A stretch of 64,000 nucleotides of DNA from Chrysogorgia sp. JL179-B06 (Eukaryota > Cnidaria > Anthozoa > Scleralcyonacea > Chrysogorgiidae), in assembly GCA_035772405.1 (NCBI GenBank), contig JAYKKM010000173.1:1409501-1473500 (forward strand), given 5' to 3'. The notes under the pieces are model-generated. The model saw nothing but the letters and a program-made list of their open reading frames with translations. It was not told where the DNA came from and did not search any database. Both the position numbers and the translations under genes were made by a program. Of the stretch, positions 28,788 to 38,294 are shown one piece after another (position 1 is the first letter of the stretch; each line of letters opens with the position of its first letter).

Positions 28788-30004
28788 TCAAAGACTTGTC
28801 TCACCACGCAAGGAAGACAAAACCGTCTTCTATCGTAGGATCACGTACGCGACATGTCGTGACGATGAACCCCAACAAGGCCAACCCTGGCGAGTCCCTA
28901 TACATCAACATCCCCAAGCTGAAACCAGACTCTTGTCTGGTACCAGGGAGCTTGAGCATCTTGTTTGACTTTAAGAACGCCAACGCAAAGAGTTGGTTTA
29001 AGAATAACCTCTCGAAACTTTTGCAAGACCGACTTACGGTCAACATGGCCGGAGAGGTTGTCTACGACAATGTAGGCGAATCGACCATCGAGGTCTACAA
29101 GGATCTCTGGAAACCCAAGATTGAACGCGACGAAATGGTCGAGGTAGGAATCGCAGGAGAGAATCTCCGAAAGCTAATCTCGAAGGACGACAGTGGAGCT
29201 GCGAGTGGAGACGCCTTGAAAGTAGCTGACGCACTCGTGTATAGTGTGTTTGGAACAAAACAGAAGATCTCCCTCGACAAGATTCTTGGAGACTCTGGGT
29301 TATACGCTCCATACTCGATGAGCAACAACCCACAGTTCGTCATTACCCTACCCCAGGCTTCCGACATTATGGTCGCACAATCTGGAAGTGCCGTTGGTGG
29401 GTACTCTCTTGAGAATTTGGAACTAGAGTACGAGACCATCGAGAACGCAGATCTGGCCAACGAGATTGCCAACCACTATATGGCTGGAAGGTCGCTACCG
29501 TATGAACACGTTACACTCTTGAAAAAGAGTCCTTGGGGAAAAGGAGAGACACTGATCAACGAGAACATTAACCTCCCCCGAAAACATATGAAGGCTGTGG
29601 TGATGGTGTTCACCAAGGCTGTGACCACCAACTCGGAAGAGTTCGTCTACCCCAACATCGACAGCGTGAAAGTTACCATTGAAGGTGTTCCCAACGAGGT
29701 CTACAGCCAGGGGATCCCAAAGTCACGGTACTTCTCCGAAGCCGAACGCCTCTTCGGACAAGTCGACCAAAGCGTGACACATCGAAAATTCTACAAAGAC
29801 AAGTTTGCGTTGGTGGTGGACTTGCGGAGCACGAGTGACCAAACGGTTCACGGGTCTGGGAAAAGGATCATGAACACGCAGTCTGGGATTCTGTTGGAGA
29901 TTACGAAACGGGCCACAGCCACCGACTTGATCTGCAACATTTTCGTATTGTCGGACGCACTTTTGAACATTACGTCAGGGAACCTTAAAAGTATCCAGTA
30001 CTAA
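28784..30004 (+). CDS. Major capsid protein (hexon-type, double jelly-roll), element A
   Basis: 406 residues, matching Polinton/adintovirus hexon-type major capsid proteins. Recognisable blocks: RTRHVVTMNPNKANP (about 22-36), ISKDDSGAASGD (129-140), SLYAPY-type GLYAPYSM, NINLPRKHMKAVVMVF (about 266-281), EEFVYPNIDSVKVTIEGVPN (about 287-306), VYSQGIPKS, and a C-terminal FVLSDALLNI. The element B protein (61537-62775, 412 residues) aligns end to end. It forms the trimeric capsomers of an icosahedral shell. Placement immediately before the packaging ATPase is typical. Confidence 0.9.
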   Translation: MIKDLSHHARKTKPSSIVGSRTRHVVTMNPNKANPGESLYINIPKLKPDSCLVPGSLSILFDFKNANAKSWFKNNLSKLLQDRLTVNMAGEVVYDNVGESTIEVYKDLWKPKIERDEMVEVGIAGENLRKLISKDDSGAASGDALKVADALVYSVFGTKQKISLDKILGDSGLYAPYSMSNNPQFVITLPQASDIMVAQSGSAVGGYSLENLELEYETIENADLANEIANHYMAGRSLPYEHVTLLKKSPWGKGETLINENINLPRKHMKAVVMVFTKAVTTNSEEFVYPNIDSVKVTIEGVPNEVYSQGIPKSRYFSEAERLFGQVDQSVTHRKFYKDKFALVVDLRSTSDQTVHGSGKRIMNTQSGILLEITKRATATDLICNIFVLSDALLNITSGNLKSIQY

Positions 30005-30006
30005 AG

Positions 30007-30609
30007 ATGGACACTCCATTCAATATGATGATCGTAGGTCCAACCTATTGTGGAAAGACCTATTACCTTCTCGAGATGTTGGAGAAGAGACTCAAAGGAG
30101 TTTTTGACTACATTGTTCTCCTTTGTCCAACCATTCTCTGGAACACGACCTACCACAATTGGAAATACTACCACGACGAGGACTTTGTCGTTCTCCCCGT
30201 GGAGCAAGAGAGCGTGGACGATATGCTGAAGTACGTGGTCGACACGTACACCGACACAAACACACTGATCATTCTCGACGATTGTGCGAGTGGGCAAGAC
30301 GTGAAGAACAGGACGAGCGAGTTGGTGAAATTGGGTTACTCTGGTCGTCACTATGGGTTATCCACCATTGTGCTAACCCAGCAGATGACTAGCATCGCAA
30401 AACCCTACCGAGAGAACATCTCGAGAATCACGAGCTTCCACAACACGAACCGAAAAGACATGCTGGAGCTGATCAACGACTACCTGAACGGCGTCTCAAA
30501 AGAGGATGTAGCGTGGATCACAAAAGAGCTGAGGGAGAAGAAACACGCGTGTTTAGAGATCAACCTTAGGCATCCCTACGGACACGAAGTTATTTTCCCA
30601 CCACAATAA
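30007..30609 (+). CDS. A32/FtsK-HerA type DNA-packaging ATPase, element A
   Basis: 200 residues. Walker A is GPTYCGKT (11-18) and Walker B LIILDD (87-92), followed by VLTQQMTSI (about 124-132), the sensor-like glutamine segment of A32-type ATPases. These proteins drive genome packaging into preformed capsids. It begins 3 bp after the capsid gene stop and ends 4 bp before the next gene. The element B homologue is at 62793-63431. Confidence 0.9.
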   Translation: MDTPFNMMIVGPTYCGKTYYLLEMLEKRLKGVFDYIVLLCPTILWNTTYHNWKYYHDEDFVVLPVEQESVDDMLKYVVDTYTDTNTLIILDDCASGQDVKNRTSELVKLGYSGRHYGLSTIVLTQQMTSIAKPYRENISRITSFHNTNRKDMLELINDYLNGVSKEDVAWITKELREKKHACLEINLRHPYGHEVIFPPQ

Positions 30610-30612
30610 AGA

Positions 30613-31086
30613 ATGAACCCTGAGGACTTGGTGAACAATGAGCGAAGCGATGTGAAAGAGGAGATGGGTATCGCGAAAGATGTGGAAGACGTCGCGAAAG
30701 ACGTGGACAAGAAAAGAGAAGAGCTCCTTCTTTTGGCAAGCGATGGCGAGATTAAAAAGACTGAAGCGTACGTCAGGAAGGCTAACGCGAAAACCATTCT
30801 GAAACTATACGCAGAATATGAAGTCGACGCGTTAGAGAAAAGCACCTCGCTCTTGTGTGACTTGCTTTTGTCAAAGTTCTCCGCGATGATGGGAGGACTC
30901 GACGCGGTGGAGAAGCCAGAGGAGATGGAGAAAGAGTTAAAACGCGACCCTTATCTCAACAAGGATTTGAGAAAACTCATGTCCCACATTACACCCATGA
31001 TCCCATTTCTTGGACTTTTGTCTGGTGGACTCACAGTGGGAACACATGTGTATGGCTACAAAAAGAAGGAGGACGATCCGATTTAA
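30613..31086 (+). CDS. Conserved protein following the ATPase, element A
   Basis: 157 residues. The acidic/charged N-terminus is coil-like; then VDKKREELLLLASDGEI (about 31-47), SLLCDLLLSKFSAMMGGLDA (about 79-98), EKPEEMEKEL, and a glycine-rich hydrophobic segment FLGLLSGGLTVGTHV. The 176-residue element B protein (63418-63948) aligns with it (VDKKRDELRRLSEDGEI, FLCDLLISKFAHALGG, CLGLLSGGLTTSKHV) in the same position. I do not recognise the family. Conserved synteny with the ATPase suggests a packaging or assembly partner. Confidence 0.75.
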   Translation: MNPEDLVNNERSDVKEEMGIAKDVEDVAKDVDKKREELLLLASDGEIKKTEAYVRKANAKTILKLYAEYEVDALEKSTSLLCDLLLSKFSAMMGGLDAVEKPEEMEKELKRDPYLNKDLRKLMSHITPMIPFLGLLSGGLTVGTHVYGYKKKEDDPI

Positions 31087-31109
31087 AAGGGACGTGTCTC
31101 GTAGTAAAA

Positions 31110-31724
31110 ATGAACGAACTGGGACCAACGACAATTAGACTAGAGAAAAAGTTCAGAGACTTGGGAACTTTTTCACTCTTTGACCAAGCTTTGCTCAAGT
31201 ACGACACAAGAACCTCAGACCAGGAAGAGAGAAGCGATTGTCTTCACGAGTCTCGAGAAGAGTACCACAATTTCACCATGGTCTGTGTTGAGTGTGGACT
31301 CGTTCTACCACGTACGAATGAAGATCCCGTGTACGTTCCTTCGAACCATGAGACGTACGGCATGAACAACATTAGGAGTTATAGGAGAGACTCTCGCTGG
31401 GCAAACTCAGGCAACCGCCTCGCGAGTTTCGACAATCTATTGGCGAAAGTGAGAGAGAAGATCGACATAAGTAGGCGCGTCCTCTCCAACGTAATGAGTG
31501 ACTTTTGCGCTTTGGAAAGAGAATTCAGCGACGGGAACGACGCAAATAAGAGATTTTTCAACGTCAACTTTGTCTTACAGAGGCTCTTGGAACGCTACGG
31601 CGTGCATGTGGGAAGAGAAGAGGGTGTTAAAACCCCAAAGAAGAACGACAGACTCGACGAGTTTGATAGGTGTTTTAATAAATGGCTGAGCTATCATGGA
31701 ACAAGTACCACGACAACCTATTGA
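31110..31724 (+). CDS. VLTF3-like late transcription factor candidate, element A
   Basis: 204 residues. A zinc-ribbon-like set of ligands lies at Cys44, His46, Cys59 and Cys62 (CLH...CVECG), with a TFIIB-type second knuckle. It is followed by SYRRDSRW (about 90), a helical region, and FFNVNFVLQRLLERYGV (about 150-166). This order resembles the poxvirus/NCLDV VLTF3 family, where a ribbon precedes Y+R and a C-terminal L++L...Y segment. If correct it would direct transcription of late element genes. The resemblance is by eye. It is preceded by CTCGTAGTAAAA and overlaps the start of the next gene by 43 bp. Confidence 0.5.
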   Translation: MNELGPTTIRLEKKFRDLGTFSLFDQALLKYDTRTSDQEERSDCLHESREEYHNFTMVCVECGLVLPRTNEDPVYVPSNHETYGMNNIRSYRRDSRWANSGNRLASFDNLLAKVREKIDISRRVLSNVMSDFCALEREFSDGNDANKRFFNVNFVLQRLLERYGVHVGREEGVKTPKKNDRLDEFDRCFNKWLSYHGTSTTTTY

Positions 31725-32398
31725 AAAAGTGGGCGGAAATGTCGAAAACCTATTCGATCATGCACTCCCTTTGCGCCCAGTACTACTCGAAATGGCACGA
31801 CAGACTGGGTATCCCAGTGGTCGTCCTTGGGGGTGTGACGGCCTCGTCGATCTTTTCTTCAGCTTCGCCACAGGAAGACTACCATAGAATATGGACTTAT
31901 ATCAACGGTGCTTTGGCGTTGGTTGTAGCGGCGTTGGCTGGCGTCAACAACTTTTTAGGTACGGTTGAAAAGACGACGAAGCATCAGAACGCGTCGTTCA
32001 AGTACACAAAGATTGCACTGGATATCGACACGCTTCTCTCCTTTAGGCAGGACGAGCGTCCTTTCACCCCACAGGAATTTATACAATCGAAGAAGCACGA
32101 GATGCTCGAGATTCGAGAGAACGTACCGGAGGTTTTACCTCGGGTAATGGATGACTATCTGAGAAGGCTGGACAGGTCTCTGACGAACACAAAGTCAAAG
32201 GTGAATACCTACGTTGTGTCTGGGGGTAGCCAATCGTCTGAAGACACTAGCGACTTCGTCGACGGAGACGTTGAGCGTGGAAGAAAGACGAGCGTGGCGC
32301 ATTTGGCTGACTTTGTGGACAAGAAGTCGTCCGCGGTGGTCGCTGCAAGTGAGAGAATGCAGACGATCCACAGCGACAGTGAGGGGGAGGAGGGTTAG
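31682..32398 (+). CDS. SLATT-like two-TM protein, element A
   Basis: 238 residues. An N-terminal helix (KKWAEMSKTYSIMHSLCAQY, about 15-34) is followed by two TM segments at about 43-59 (GIPVVVLGGVTASSIF) and 72-93 (TYINGALALVVAALAGVNNF), then a helical tail (KTTKHQNASFKYTKI) and an acidic Ser-rich C-terminus. This is the SLATT topology (two TM plus cytosolic helices) known from NCLDV proteins and from bacterial conflict systems, where SLATT proteins form pores. A role in host membrane permeability or virion assembly is inference. It is the last gene before the right TIR and is followed by a hairpin. Confidence 0.6.
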   Translation: MAELSWNKYHDNLLKKWAEMSKTYSIMHSLCAQYYSKWHDRLGIPVVVLGGVTASSIFSSASPQEDYHRIWTYINGALALVVAALAGVNNFLGTVEKTTKHQNASFKYTKIALDIDTLLSFRQDERPFTPQEFIQSKKHEMLEIRENVPEVLPRVMDDYLRRLDRSLTNTKSKVNTYVVSGGSQSSEDTSDFVDGDVERGRKTSVAHLADFVDKKSSAVVAASERMQTIHSDSEGEEG

Positions 32399-32405
32399 AG
32401 AAAAA

Positions 32406-32426
32406 TCCTTACCAATGTGGTAAGGA
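32406..32426 (+). terminator. Hairpin after the last gene of element A
   Basis: TCCTTACC, loop AATGT, GGTAAGGA: an 8-bp perfect stem beginning 8 bp after the stop of the SLATT-like gene. The apex is near-identical to the hairpin at 28618-28642. Confidence 0.65.
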
Positions 32427-32453
32427 CTTGTAAGCGTTAGGGAGCTAATCTCA

Positions 32454-32678
32454 AAGTTTTTGATTGACAGGTGTCAATCAAAAAGAGAAAGGGGGTGGGG
32501 CGTCGAGAGAATGAAAAGTCCCGTCTAATTTCCTTGAGAGTTTTGTTACTCGAGAAAATGGGGGGCTTAATGGCGGAGTGACTATTTAATCAGGGTTTAA
32601 TCAGGGGAAATAAAGTGGTACTCGAGAAATAGGAAAATGGGGGGGGAGACGGGCTAGAATCGGCCTTTTACTACTACT
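32454..32678 (-). repeat. Right terminal inverted repeat of element A
   Basis: Inverted partner of 15809-16033, ending ACTACTACT. It contains the mirror palindrome TTTTGATTGACA/TGTCAATCAAAA around GG at its inner end. Several small indels and substitutions separate the two TIRs. Confidence 0.9.
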
Positions 32679-32684
32679 AACGGG

Positions 32685-33085
32685 GCTCCAAAATGTTCTG
32701 GGTTATCAGTAAGTTTGTATTGATTGTTCATATTATTATACACGAACGCTTACAAATGAACACACAGTATATAAATCTCTGACACCCATACACTATCAAG
32801 ATCAAGGAGTATATAAAGAGTTGTTATTGTTTGCTTGTTATTATCAATTCATCTATGATGACTATGCAATTCATGTTGCCATTGAATAACCCTGTTTCAC
32901 TTGATATTTTACCTGTAAGCTTAAATGGGGCTCCAAAATGTTCTGGGTTATCAGTAAGTTTGTATTGATTGTTCATATTATTATACACGAACGCTTACAA
33001 ATGAACACACAGTATATAAATCTCTGACACCCCAGCTATATACCAACTATCAAGATCAAGGAGTAAAGAGTTTGTTATTGTACCA
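32685..33085 (+). repeat. Tandem 245-bp host repeat that received the Polinton
   Basis: Two units start with GGCTCCAAAATGTTCTGGG at 32685 and (as TGGGGCTCC) at about 32928. The second unit is preceded by CCTGTTTCACTTGATATTTTACCTGTAAGCTTAAA, the same sequence as the left flank of the Polinton (15770-15804). It therefore shows the uninterrupted target. Confidence 0.8.
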
Positions 33086-33374
33086 GTGACGGGTCTGTTC
33101 AGCCATGTACTTTCCATTGTCCCTCATTCCCACAAATACACACCTTTCAAACTGATTTTTGGCATTCATGATTACTGTAGCTATACATGGAGGCACGAAG
33201 CTGGCTCGCTATTACCAAAACAGTAATTTGTCCTGATATTACATGAGGCAGGCTAGCCCACTTGCTAGCCAGGCTGACTCACAAGCACACCTGCATTTGC
33301 AAACTGTTACTTGGTCTGTACAGCTACATATACATACCTTTCAAAGTGAATTTCAAACTGAATTTTCAAACGGT

Positions 33375-34430
33375 ATATATGTTAATATATACACTGCTGT
33401 AGTGAATGTGGGAGAGCTTGGAGTAGACAGACGATACATGGACGATCGTCAAGCTCGTATCCTCAGAAAAATGATTCCGCTTCTGATTGTCGGTGAGACG
33501 CTCTAACCATTGAGCCACCGAGACTCAGATGAAGAGCGAAGGTTACAATGATGTACTGGTTCGATTGATATATGCACTGCCTATCAGGGTTTCCACTTTT
33601 GCAGCACAAGATTTCCTGATTTGCCCTTATTTTTTCCTTATTTTGAACAAAATTTCCTTCAACAATTTTCAGGATTTCCTTAAAATTTCCTTTTGGAAGT
33701 TGGTGTCCAATATTGGCAATATAGCCGTAAATAAGAACACAGATAAGACCTAACGCTCTGTTAAATTAGACTCTCAACTGGATTGTGAAATATGAAAGTT
33801 GAAACTGGAATATTATATTATGACACCAACTGACCAACACTAACTGCTAACCGATTCATACGAAGTTCCCCGAACACCATTCAAAAATTAAAATGTAAAT
33901 TTTATTTGTATAAAATTCAGATAAATTTTAATGAGTTTTTAACTGTAACAAACTAACAATATAAAGTACAACAGCCAACAAGGGCACTTATACTTAAAAA
34001 TGAAAATGCCACTTCTCTATTTTTAGCCCTTTATTATGCAATATAGTCTGTCACACACTACATTTTCCTTAAAAATTCAAAATTTCCTTCATATTTCCTT
34101 CCGTTTTGTTTTTCCCTTCTTTTTTCCTTCAAGTTGTCAAAATTTCCTTAAAAAGGAAAAAAATCCGTCCAAGTGGAAACACTACCGCCTATATGCGGCA
34201 GTCACTATATATATCGGTAATGTTTGGATGTGTTAGTATATACACTGCTGTAGAGAGCTTGGAGTAGACAGACGATACATGGACGATCGTCAAGCTCATA
34301 TCCTCAGAAAAATTATTCTGACTCCATCTGTCTACTCCAAGCTCTCCCACATTCACTACAGCAGTGTATATCTCGGTGGCTCAATGGTTAGAGCGTCTCA
34401 CCGGCAATCAGAAGGTTAGGGTCGGTTGCG
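33375..34430. repeat. Inverted SINE-like units around the AGGAAATT-rich repeat
   Basis: Two SINE-like units (about 33375-33535, minus; 34235-34430, mixed orientation) flank the inverted form of the interspersed repeat also present at 3020-3830. Both carry GACGATCGTC and TCTACTCCAAGCTC words. 33085-33375 and 34430-34930 hold no gene that I can support. Confidence 0.5.
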
Positions 34431-34931
34431 GATAATTGGTTTCTTCCACAGATCTCTAAAATAGGACTGGATTGGAACCTTCCTATTGTGTGTGATGTTT
34501 TAACTTTATCTTCTAATCGCTTTTTAATTATCTGGGCTGTGCTTCCTATTCATGACGTAGCTACCCTCCCCTCTGATTATATTATTACCACGAACGAGTT
34601 CTTAAAATTACGATTTTGTCGTGGTGACAAAGGTGAATAGCAATGTTGGATAGTTCTTAAAAGAAGTGTTCAAAACTTAGCAGAGTCAGAGTTAATAAGC
34701 CAAAAAAGTGGAGAAAAACATTAAAATAAAAAAGAAGAATAATGCATTTCGGCGGACAATTTATCAACAAAACAGAGCGGGTATTTATACGATAAATGTT
34801 GAATAACGTCACCCCATTAATGAAGTGACGCTATATTTAACAACATACTAAAAACAAAACCCATGCACATTATAGGAGAAAGATGTTTTCCGATCGCTGA
34901 GTCACAACCGACAATTGGCTCGCTTCGACAT

Positions 34932-37045
34932 TGCCGTTTTGGCTGCTGACGAGTGGAAATAGTTTTATTTCGAATGACGGCAAGTGTATTCCAATCTTGT
35001 GACTAAAGAGGAGGGCGAAATTCCGAAAGGGGGACGATATTCCTAGGAAATTTGTCCCCCGGGAGGGCAGATTTCCTAGGAATATCGCCCCCATTGTAGC
35101 CTGCTTCGCAGACGTTCTAATGACTCGCTTAATACCTCCCCATGTACTAACGTCTGCTCACCCGAGAGCTACCAGTCCATTCCCTTTGTGTACATTGGAC
35201 CAATGAAATTACACCATTGTCGTGCTAAATAAAGCCGTCCTGGCTGCATGGTGTTGCTAAATAAAGCTAATTTTTTTTAAAAGTTTAGCCTAGAACTTCG
35301 CGAAATTTACGAAGAATATTGTGTTGACTATGTTCTTGCTGCGGCTTATGCAAACAAATAAGCGTGAATGTCAGAGAGCGTAAAGAGAAATTTAAGATTT
35401 CAAACAAAAGGTGTTTATAATAATATAGTGTCTTAATCGACTGTCTGTTTACTTGAAAGCTAATATTTCGCTTACTATAGCTCAGAGCTTTACAAAGTTT
35501 ACGAAGAATGGTGTTATGAATATGTTCTTGCTGGTCGTGTGAATAAATCTGTGTGAAAAGCTTTAAAAAAGCTACAAGCGTCGGCGACATGTATCTAGCG
35601 GATAATAAATCTTTAGTACGGGGATGTCTGGCTAGCAACCTCGATGTTATTCAGTTTCATATTCCAGGTAGTGGCTCTTTTAACTTTATTTCATGTACAT
35701 GTATTCATATTGTAATTCACAAATAATACAACATCATCTTTATATTGATTCTATTTACGCAAAATTTTACTGAACTAGTTTTCAAGTCGAAGGTCAGGTT
35801 TCCAGATATCGGAAGTCTGACTCTGATTGGTCAACAATTGGAAAGGAATTTGCTGCTCGGGTAAGCAGCCGACCAGTGTGACATTAAAATTGATTTCAGT
35901 TAGTTGTCACGCGATCCGCCACATTCCTACACTGCAGCATATACACCCCATGAATACAAAGTACCGGCGATCTGGCTTTTTGTGTGAACATAATGATACA
36001 TTTCAGCTTATCAGCAATATACGATAAGGTTTAGAACGTTTTAAAGTATAGTAGTTTATATACGATAAGGAATGAGAGCAATTTTTGCAATTCATATGAT
36101 AATTTTATACATTTCGGCACCTTTTGACTCTGCGGGGAACGGGTGACACACTAAGAGCGGCTGCGAGCGAGACTAGCCGAAAAACTGTTTACAAGTAATT
36201 TCAGAATGAGGAAAAATCGCCTATTTTTCGCGATTATTGTAGTCGCTAATTCTATTTATATTTCTTTGGTCATGATAATAACTAGACTCATGTATCAGAA
36301 TTCAAATACCATGGCTGCAAAGGAGGGTATTCGTGTCATTACAAATTACCCATTGATGGTGGAAAGTCCTTGGAAGGATAACCAAACAGAGACAAACATC
36401 AGTCGACTATGGGAAAGACAAGAAGAAGTGGAAGAAACGTTACAACGAAATCTTGACCACCCTTTTGTAACAAATGTCCATCTTCTTATAAATCAGGAGT
36501 CCGCTCTAAAAAGGCTAACCGATCTGCAATTTCGTAACCAACAGAAAATTCGTGTACGATGCATCGACACGATGCCAAGATACCGAGATCACTTTAGGTA
36601 TGCCAGCGAGAAACTTCAAAATTCGATCGTGTCTGTCATGAACATGGATATTTATATTGGCAAGGGGTTTGAGAAACTTAACAAGACATTTCTGGTCGCG
36701 AAAAAGGTTTGTTATGCCTTAACTAGGCATGGACGTGAGGAACGGAGGTGCAGTATGGCGGGCAGACGTGGGTATTGTGAGACAGGATAATTATTTTGGA
36801 TCCCACGATGTCTTTATATTTGTGTTAAGGAAACCTTTAACAAATCGAGTTCTGTCAGAGTTCGATTACCCGATGAACTTCTACGCAAGCGAAAATGTCC
36901 TTCTTTGGATTATGAAGAATAGATATCTCAAGACGTACCACAACCATTGTGTTGGAATAGAGGGCAACACGAAAATGCCAAGGATAGATATAGTCATGGT
37001 AAAAGCGTATCAGTGCAACCAAGCGGACTATTTTGGTAGCATGAT
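34932..37045 (+). repeat. Large inverted duplication, left arm
   Basis: Matches 39952-41987 in inverted orientation, including the whole glycosyltransferase-like gene, its promoter side and an AGCAAGAACATA-containing upstream region. The arms differ by several indels, including a 58-bp foldback present only in the right arm. The spacer (37046-39951) holds a foldback, pentamer satellite and a truncated retrotransposon fragment. Confidence 0.85.
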
Positions 37046-37127
37046 TTATAGTGTGAATAAGTATATTTCCTACAATGATTATATAAGATCTTTGGAACAC
37101 ACTCTCCGATCAAACAAAAGAAATTAA
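36206..37127 (+). pseudogene. Glycosyltransferase-like gene, copy 3 (frameshifted)
   Basis: Intact to about codon 194: TM anchor, NMDIYIGKGF, ALTRHG and the RRGYCETG segment, then a TAA at 36788-36790. Compared with copies 2 and 4, about 4 extra bases at 36788-36795 shift the frame. The remainder (GSHDVFIF, ENVLLW) continues in another frame to 37127. A 30-bp in-frame deletion also removes the LGRNILNPCK equivalent. The longer C-terminus in the second frame is not found in the intact copies. Most likely non-functional. Confidence 0.75.
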
Positions 37128-37425
37128 CATATAGTCTCTTTAAAATTATTTAAAATCAAGATACTTTGTCGCTATCCAGAACACATTCAATACTGATAAT
37201 GGCGCTCAATATGTTTAAATTGTAGTTTTGTTAGAGATCTTGAATCGCAGAACTTCAGAATTTGTAATTGTTAATATCAACTGTGCGTGAGTGTGTTAGT
37301 ATGTAATGTATTTGTCGTAATAAGTGATATAATAAGCGATATCGTAGCACAGACTCATGTGATATAGTAATATGTATATGATATAGTATATAATTATATA
37401 TAATGTATGTTTGTTATACTTAGGC

Positions 37426-37852
37426 AAGGCAAGGCAATTTATTTAACTTTAGCCCTTCAGCAATACGCTGGTTTCCATGCAAGAGGGGTGTGGATTATCA
37501 ATACAAACTAAGCTAAACTATAAGCACTTCCAGTGGCGAGGACGTCAAAATATAACGTATCTCATTAATATCATTAATTAAACTATTTATATTAACACAA
37601 GCCAGTTTAAAGCAAAGGCTAATGACAAAGGCTTTAAGCTGGCTTGTGTTAATATAAATAGTTTAATAAAGGATATTGATGAGATACGTTATATTTTGAC
37701 GTTCAAGCCTCTGGAAGTGCTTATAGTTTAGCTTAGTTGCTATTAATATTTGTAAATAATTATGTAAATCAACCCCCCTCTTGCATGGAAACCAGCGTAT
37801 TGCTGAAGGGCTAAAGTTAAATAAATTGCCTTGCCTTGCCATACCCTGCCTT
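37426..37852. mobile_element. Foldback element with ~200-bp arms
   Basis: The left arm (GGCAAGGCAATTTATTTAAC...GCTGGTTTCCATGCAAGAGG... to about 37620) is mirrored by the right arm (to TTAAATAAATTGCCTTGCC near 37850), giving a near-continuous palindrome about 430 bp long. It encodes nothing. Its right edge merges into the CCTTGCC/CCTTACC satellite. Confidence 0.75.
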
Positions 37853-38162
37853 GCCTTGCCATACCTTACCTTACCTTACCTTACCTTACCTTACCTTACC
37901 TTATACCTTACCTTACCTTATACCTTACCTTATACCTTACCTTACCTTATACCTTACCTTACCTTATACCTTACCTTACCTTATACCTTACCTTATACCT
38001 TACCTTATACCTTACCTTACCTTATACCTTACCTTATACCTTACCTTATACCTTACCTTATACCTTACCTTATACCTTACCTTACCTTATACCTTACCTT
38101 ACCTTATACCTTACCTTATACCTTACCTTACCTTATACCTTACCTTATACCTTACCTTACCT
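37836..38162 (+). repeat. Pentamer-derived satellite (CCTTA)n / CTTATACCTTAC
   Basis: Tandem CCTTA units mixed with CCTTATA units, grading from CCTTGCC words at the left. Long open frames on the plus strand (LPYLTLP-type peptides) result only from the repeat. A GGGCGCTACAGTG-rich segment with its own inverted copy (CACTGTAGCGCCC) follows at 38165-38275. Confidence 0.9.
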
Positions 38163-38294
38163 CGCCTCGCTACAGTGGCGCCACGGCGGGCGCTACAGTG
38201 GGCACTACATTGGGCGCTACAGTGCAGGGCGCTACGGTGGGCGTAGCACCCACTGTAGCGCCCACCGCCTCGCTGTCACCTTCACAGCAAGATT

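Larger units (their letters stand above)
15809..32678. mobile_element. Complete Polinton/Maverick (adintovirus-like) element A
   Basis: Begins AGTAGTAGTAAAAGG and ends CCTTTTACTACTACT, with imperfect inverted termini of about 225 bp and the 6-bp target duplication AACGGG at 15803-15808 and 32679-32684. AG/CT ends with 6-bp duplications are the Polinton integration signature. Length is 16,870 bp. It encodes DNA polymerase B, RVE integrase, hexon- and penton-type capsid proteins and a packaging ATPase, so it is an endogenous virus-like element. All major frames are open, which suggests recent insertion. Reading away from the left end: three minus genes, three plus, four minus, then ten plus genes running to the right terminus. 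Confidence 0.95.
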
